From Desulfosporosinus sp. I2 (lineage in GTDB: Bacteria; Bacillota; Desulfitobacteriia; Desulfitobacteriales; Desulfitobacteriaceae), in NCBI RefSeq assembly GCF_000960765.1, contig NZ_JYNH01000013.1, positions 1 to 60,803 of the forward strand: DNA of 60,803 nt, written 5' to 3'. Shown one piece after another: positions 59,484 through 60,803 of this stretch; position 1 is the first letter of the stretch, and each line of letters starts with the position of its first letter. The position numbers and the translations under genes are program-made. Under the pieces are notes generated by a model, which made no database searches, was not told where the DNA came from, and saw only the letters and a list, made by a program, of their open reading frames with translations.

Positions 59484-60803
59484 TATGAGTTCCTCCCATA
59501 ATAGTCTGCACCCCTTGTAAATCCGAAGTTTGCAGACGTATTATTAGGAACAGTATCTTCTTTGACAACTTTATCGTGACCCGTTTTTAGAATCGTCTGG
59601 ATGCTCTTATAGCTAGGATTTGGCGTATAGGATAACGCCCTTTCACAGGCAGCTTCAAGACGGTTCACGGCGTATTTGTCGGCCAATTTGAGCAGAGCCA
59701 TACATGATCGGTAGCCTTGTTGTTCTACTTTGTGCGCTGCAAGAATGGCTTGAACCGCTATGGATGTATTAGTACCAACACTTTTCGCCCAGAAGATAAA
59801 CTGTTCTGAGTTCCAAGCAGCATACTGCTTATGCTCTTCAGGCATATGTTCAACAACCGCGCTGTACTGGCCTTCTCGGCCATGTAGCTTTGGATGTGAA
59901 CAGACTCGGTGGTTATTGAAGAAGACTTCGATAACCCTCCTGGTGATACGAACATCAACTTTATGTTTAATGTATTCGTACGGGCAGCTGTAATACATTT
60001 TCCCCACGGCTATATGATAGTTAAACTGAACGGTTGCGATCTTCCAAGTGGCTAGCTCATAAGGAGCGTGGGGCAGTGGTAGTAGTGCACGTTGCTCTTC
60101 TTCCTCAAAGACGCTTAGCCGGCTTCCCGGTTTCTTTTGAAATAATTTGCTGTTAAAGTCCTGCAGTTTAGGAATTATAGCCTCGTTAAGCTCTCTAAGT
60201 GAGAAAAACTTCTGACGGCGTAACTCTGCGATGATCCAGGTCGATATGATCCCGACAGTGCCTTCAACTGTGGCTTTATCTTTTGGTCTTCTAACACGAG
60301 CAGGAATGACAGCGGTTCCATAATGTTCGGCCATGTCGTGATAAGTCTTATTGATGATCGGTGTGTACCATGACGTATTTTCGACACCGGTCTTAAGATT
60401 ATCCGGAACTAGAATTCTGGTAACCCCTCCAAAGAACTGATAGGCGTTGACATGTGCCGCAATCCAGTTTTCCTGGTTCATTGATAAGAACGCTTCGACA
60501 TAGGCATATTGGCTAGAAGATAATGCCGCGACAAAAACGTAGGCATCCATAGCTTCGCCTGTGTCACGATCGATAATTGTGGCTGTTTTGCCTGCCCAGT
60601 CGACCTCCAGTAGTTCTCCGGGCTTGCGGTCGATGTGCATGGTAGCTTTTGTAACATTAGCATACTCACGGTAGTATTTGCAGAACTGCGTGTACATGAA
60701 GGGCACTTCATGACTAAGCCGACATGTTTCACAGTACTCATTCCAAACAAGGCTTAAGGTAACCCCGTTTTTCGCCATTTCTTTATGGACGTAGTCATAG
60801 TCT
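59483..60803 (-). CDS. istA: IstA transposase, N-terminally cut by window end
   Basis: The RNase-H-fold core is present: VDWAGKTATI, LVPDNLKTGV and the glutamate in KATVEGTVGIIS. The C-terminus is complete. The frame continues upstream past the right edge (DYDYVHKEMAKNG), so about 80 residues of N-terminal HTH are missing. IS21 IstA is the DDE-type strand-transfer enzyme. Its stop overlaps the istB start. Confidence 0.9.
   Translation of the reverse strand, partial: DYDYVHKEMAKNGVTLSLVWNEYCETCRLSHEVPFMYTQFCKYYREYANVTKATMHIDRKPGELLEVDWAGKTATIIDRDTGEAMDAYVFVAALSSSQYAYVEAFLSMNQENWIAAHVNAYQFFGGVTRILVPDNLKTGVENTSWYTPIINKTYHDMAEHYGTAVIPARVRRPKDKATVEGTVGIISTWIIAELRRQKFFSLRELNEAIIPKLQDFNSKLFQKKPGSRLSVFEEEEQRALLPLPHAPYELATWKIATVQFNYHIAVGKMYYSCPYEYIKHKVDVRITRRVIEVFFNNHRVCSHPKLHGREGQYSAVVEHMPEEHKQYAAWNSEQFIFWAKSVGTNTSIAVQAILAAHKVEQQGYRSCMALLKLADKYAVNRLEAACERALSYTPNPSYKSIQTILKTGHDKVVKEDTVPNNTSANFGFTRGADYYGRNS

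Larger units (their letters stand above)
58586..60803 (-). mobile_element. IS21-family element, partial at window edge
   Basis: istA and istB are arranged as in IS21 elements. The left end is probably at the TGTTGCACCC near 58586, but the opposite terminus lies beyond the window, so the inverted repeats could not be matched. istB is frameshifted (see below), so the element is likely inactive unless the shifts are sequencing errors. Confidence 0.6.

Noticed and set aside
1-60803. CRISPR array or tRNA/rRNA genes
   Set aside because: No regularly spaced repeats and no tRNA- or rRNA-like sequence were recognised on either strand.

Overview
The window looks like a chromosomal segment of a spore-forming, anaerobic, moderately low-GC Firmicute, most likely in the Desulfosporosinus/Desulfitobacterium group. 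The reasons are the DUF421/DUF4363 membrane pair typical of spore formers, the oxygen-sensitive glycyl radical enzyme operon, Firmicute-style ribosome binding sites, PBSX-like tail genes and the types of IS and recombinase present. The genus is an inference from gene content; no marker gene or rRNA is present.

Layout. (1) 1-4.1 kb: membrane genes. Two DUF421 proteins (one followed by a partial DUF4363 gene) bracket two tandem paralogous channel-like proteins whose selectivity-filter positions are non-canonical (ASMGD and ASVGD). A 38-residue SHOCT-like gene at 1.05-1.16 kb is a second copy of sequence next to the recombinase at 12-14 kb. (2) 4.1-10.5 kb: a long non-coding stretch with hairpins, then four beta-rich structural-type proteins on alternating strands; two share the same C-terminal module. 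(3) 10.6-12.2 kb: an IS3-family element with an A7 frameshift site. (4) 12.25-48.7 kb: a prophage with a contractile (PBSX/Myo-type) tail, transcribed almost entirely on the minus strand. Reading from right to left it has a lysogeny region with a CI-like repressor at 46.4-47.0 kb, a Cro-like gene, a broken ORF6N antirepressor with a candidate small RNA, a VapE-type primase/helicase, a late regulator, HNH and small terminase, a methyltransferase, RadC, large terminase, portal, ClpP-like protease, capsid, connectors, sheath, tube, frameshifted chaperone, tape measure (interrupted by one in-frame TAA), baseplate, fibres, lysis genes and a serine recombinase. (5) 49-57.4 kb: a catabolic operon (acylating acetaldehyde dehydrogenase, 4-hydroxy-2-oxovalerate aldolase, glycyl radical enzyme, its activase, MFS transporter) with a divergent CdaR-type regulator. 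(6) 57.4-60.8 kb: mobile-element debris: a decayed REP-type Y1 transposase between inverted REP-like sequences, a phage repressor remnant, and an IS21 element with a frameshifted istB and an istA that runs off the window.

How the parts work together. The catabolic operon predicts import of an organic (probably acidic) substrate, a radical dehydration or lyase step in the cytoplasm, then retro-aldol cleavage to pyruvate and acetaldehyde and oxidation of acetaldehyde to acetyl-CoA. The glycyl radical enzyme has active-site surroundings (GCAEAT) that I cannot assign to a characterised class; this is the best candidate for an undescribed pathway. The prophage keeps nearly all structural genes in order, but the tape measure stop and the broken antirepressor suggest that it is defective or decaying. 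All assignments are by reading the sequence; no database search was run.
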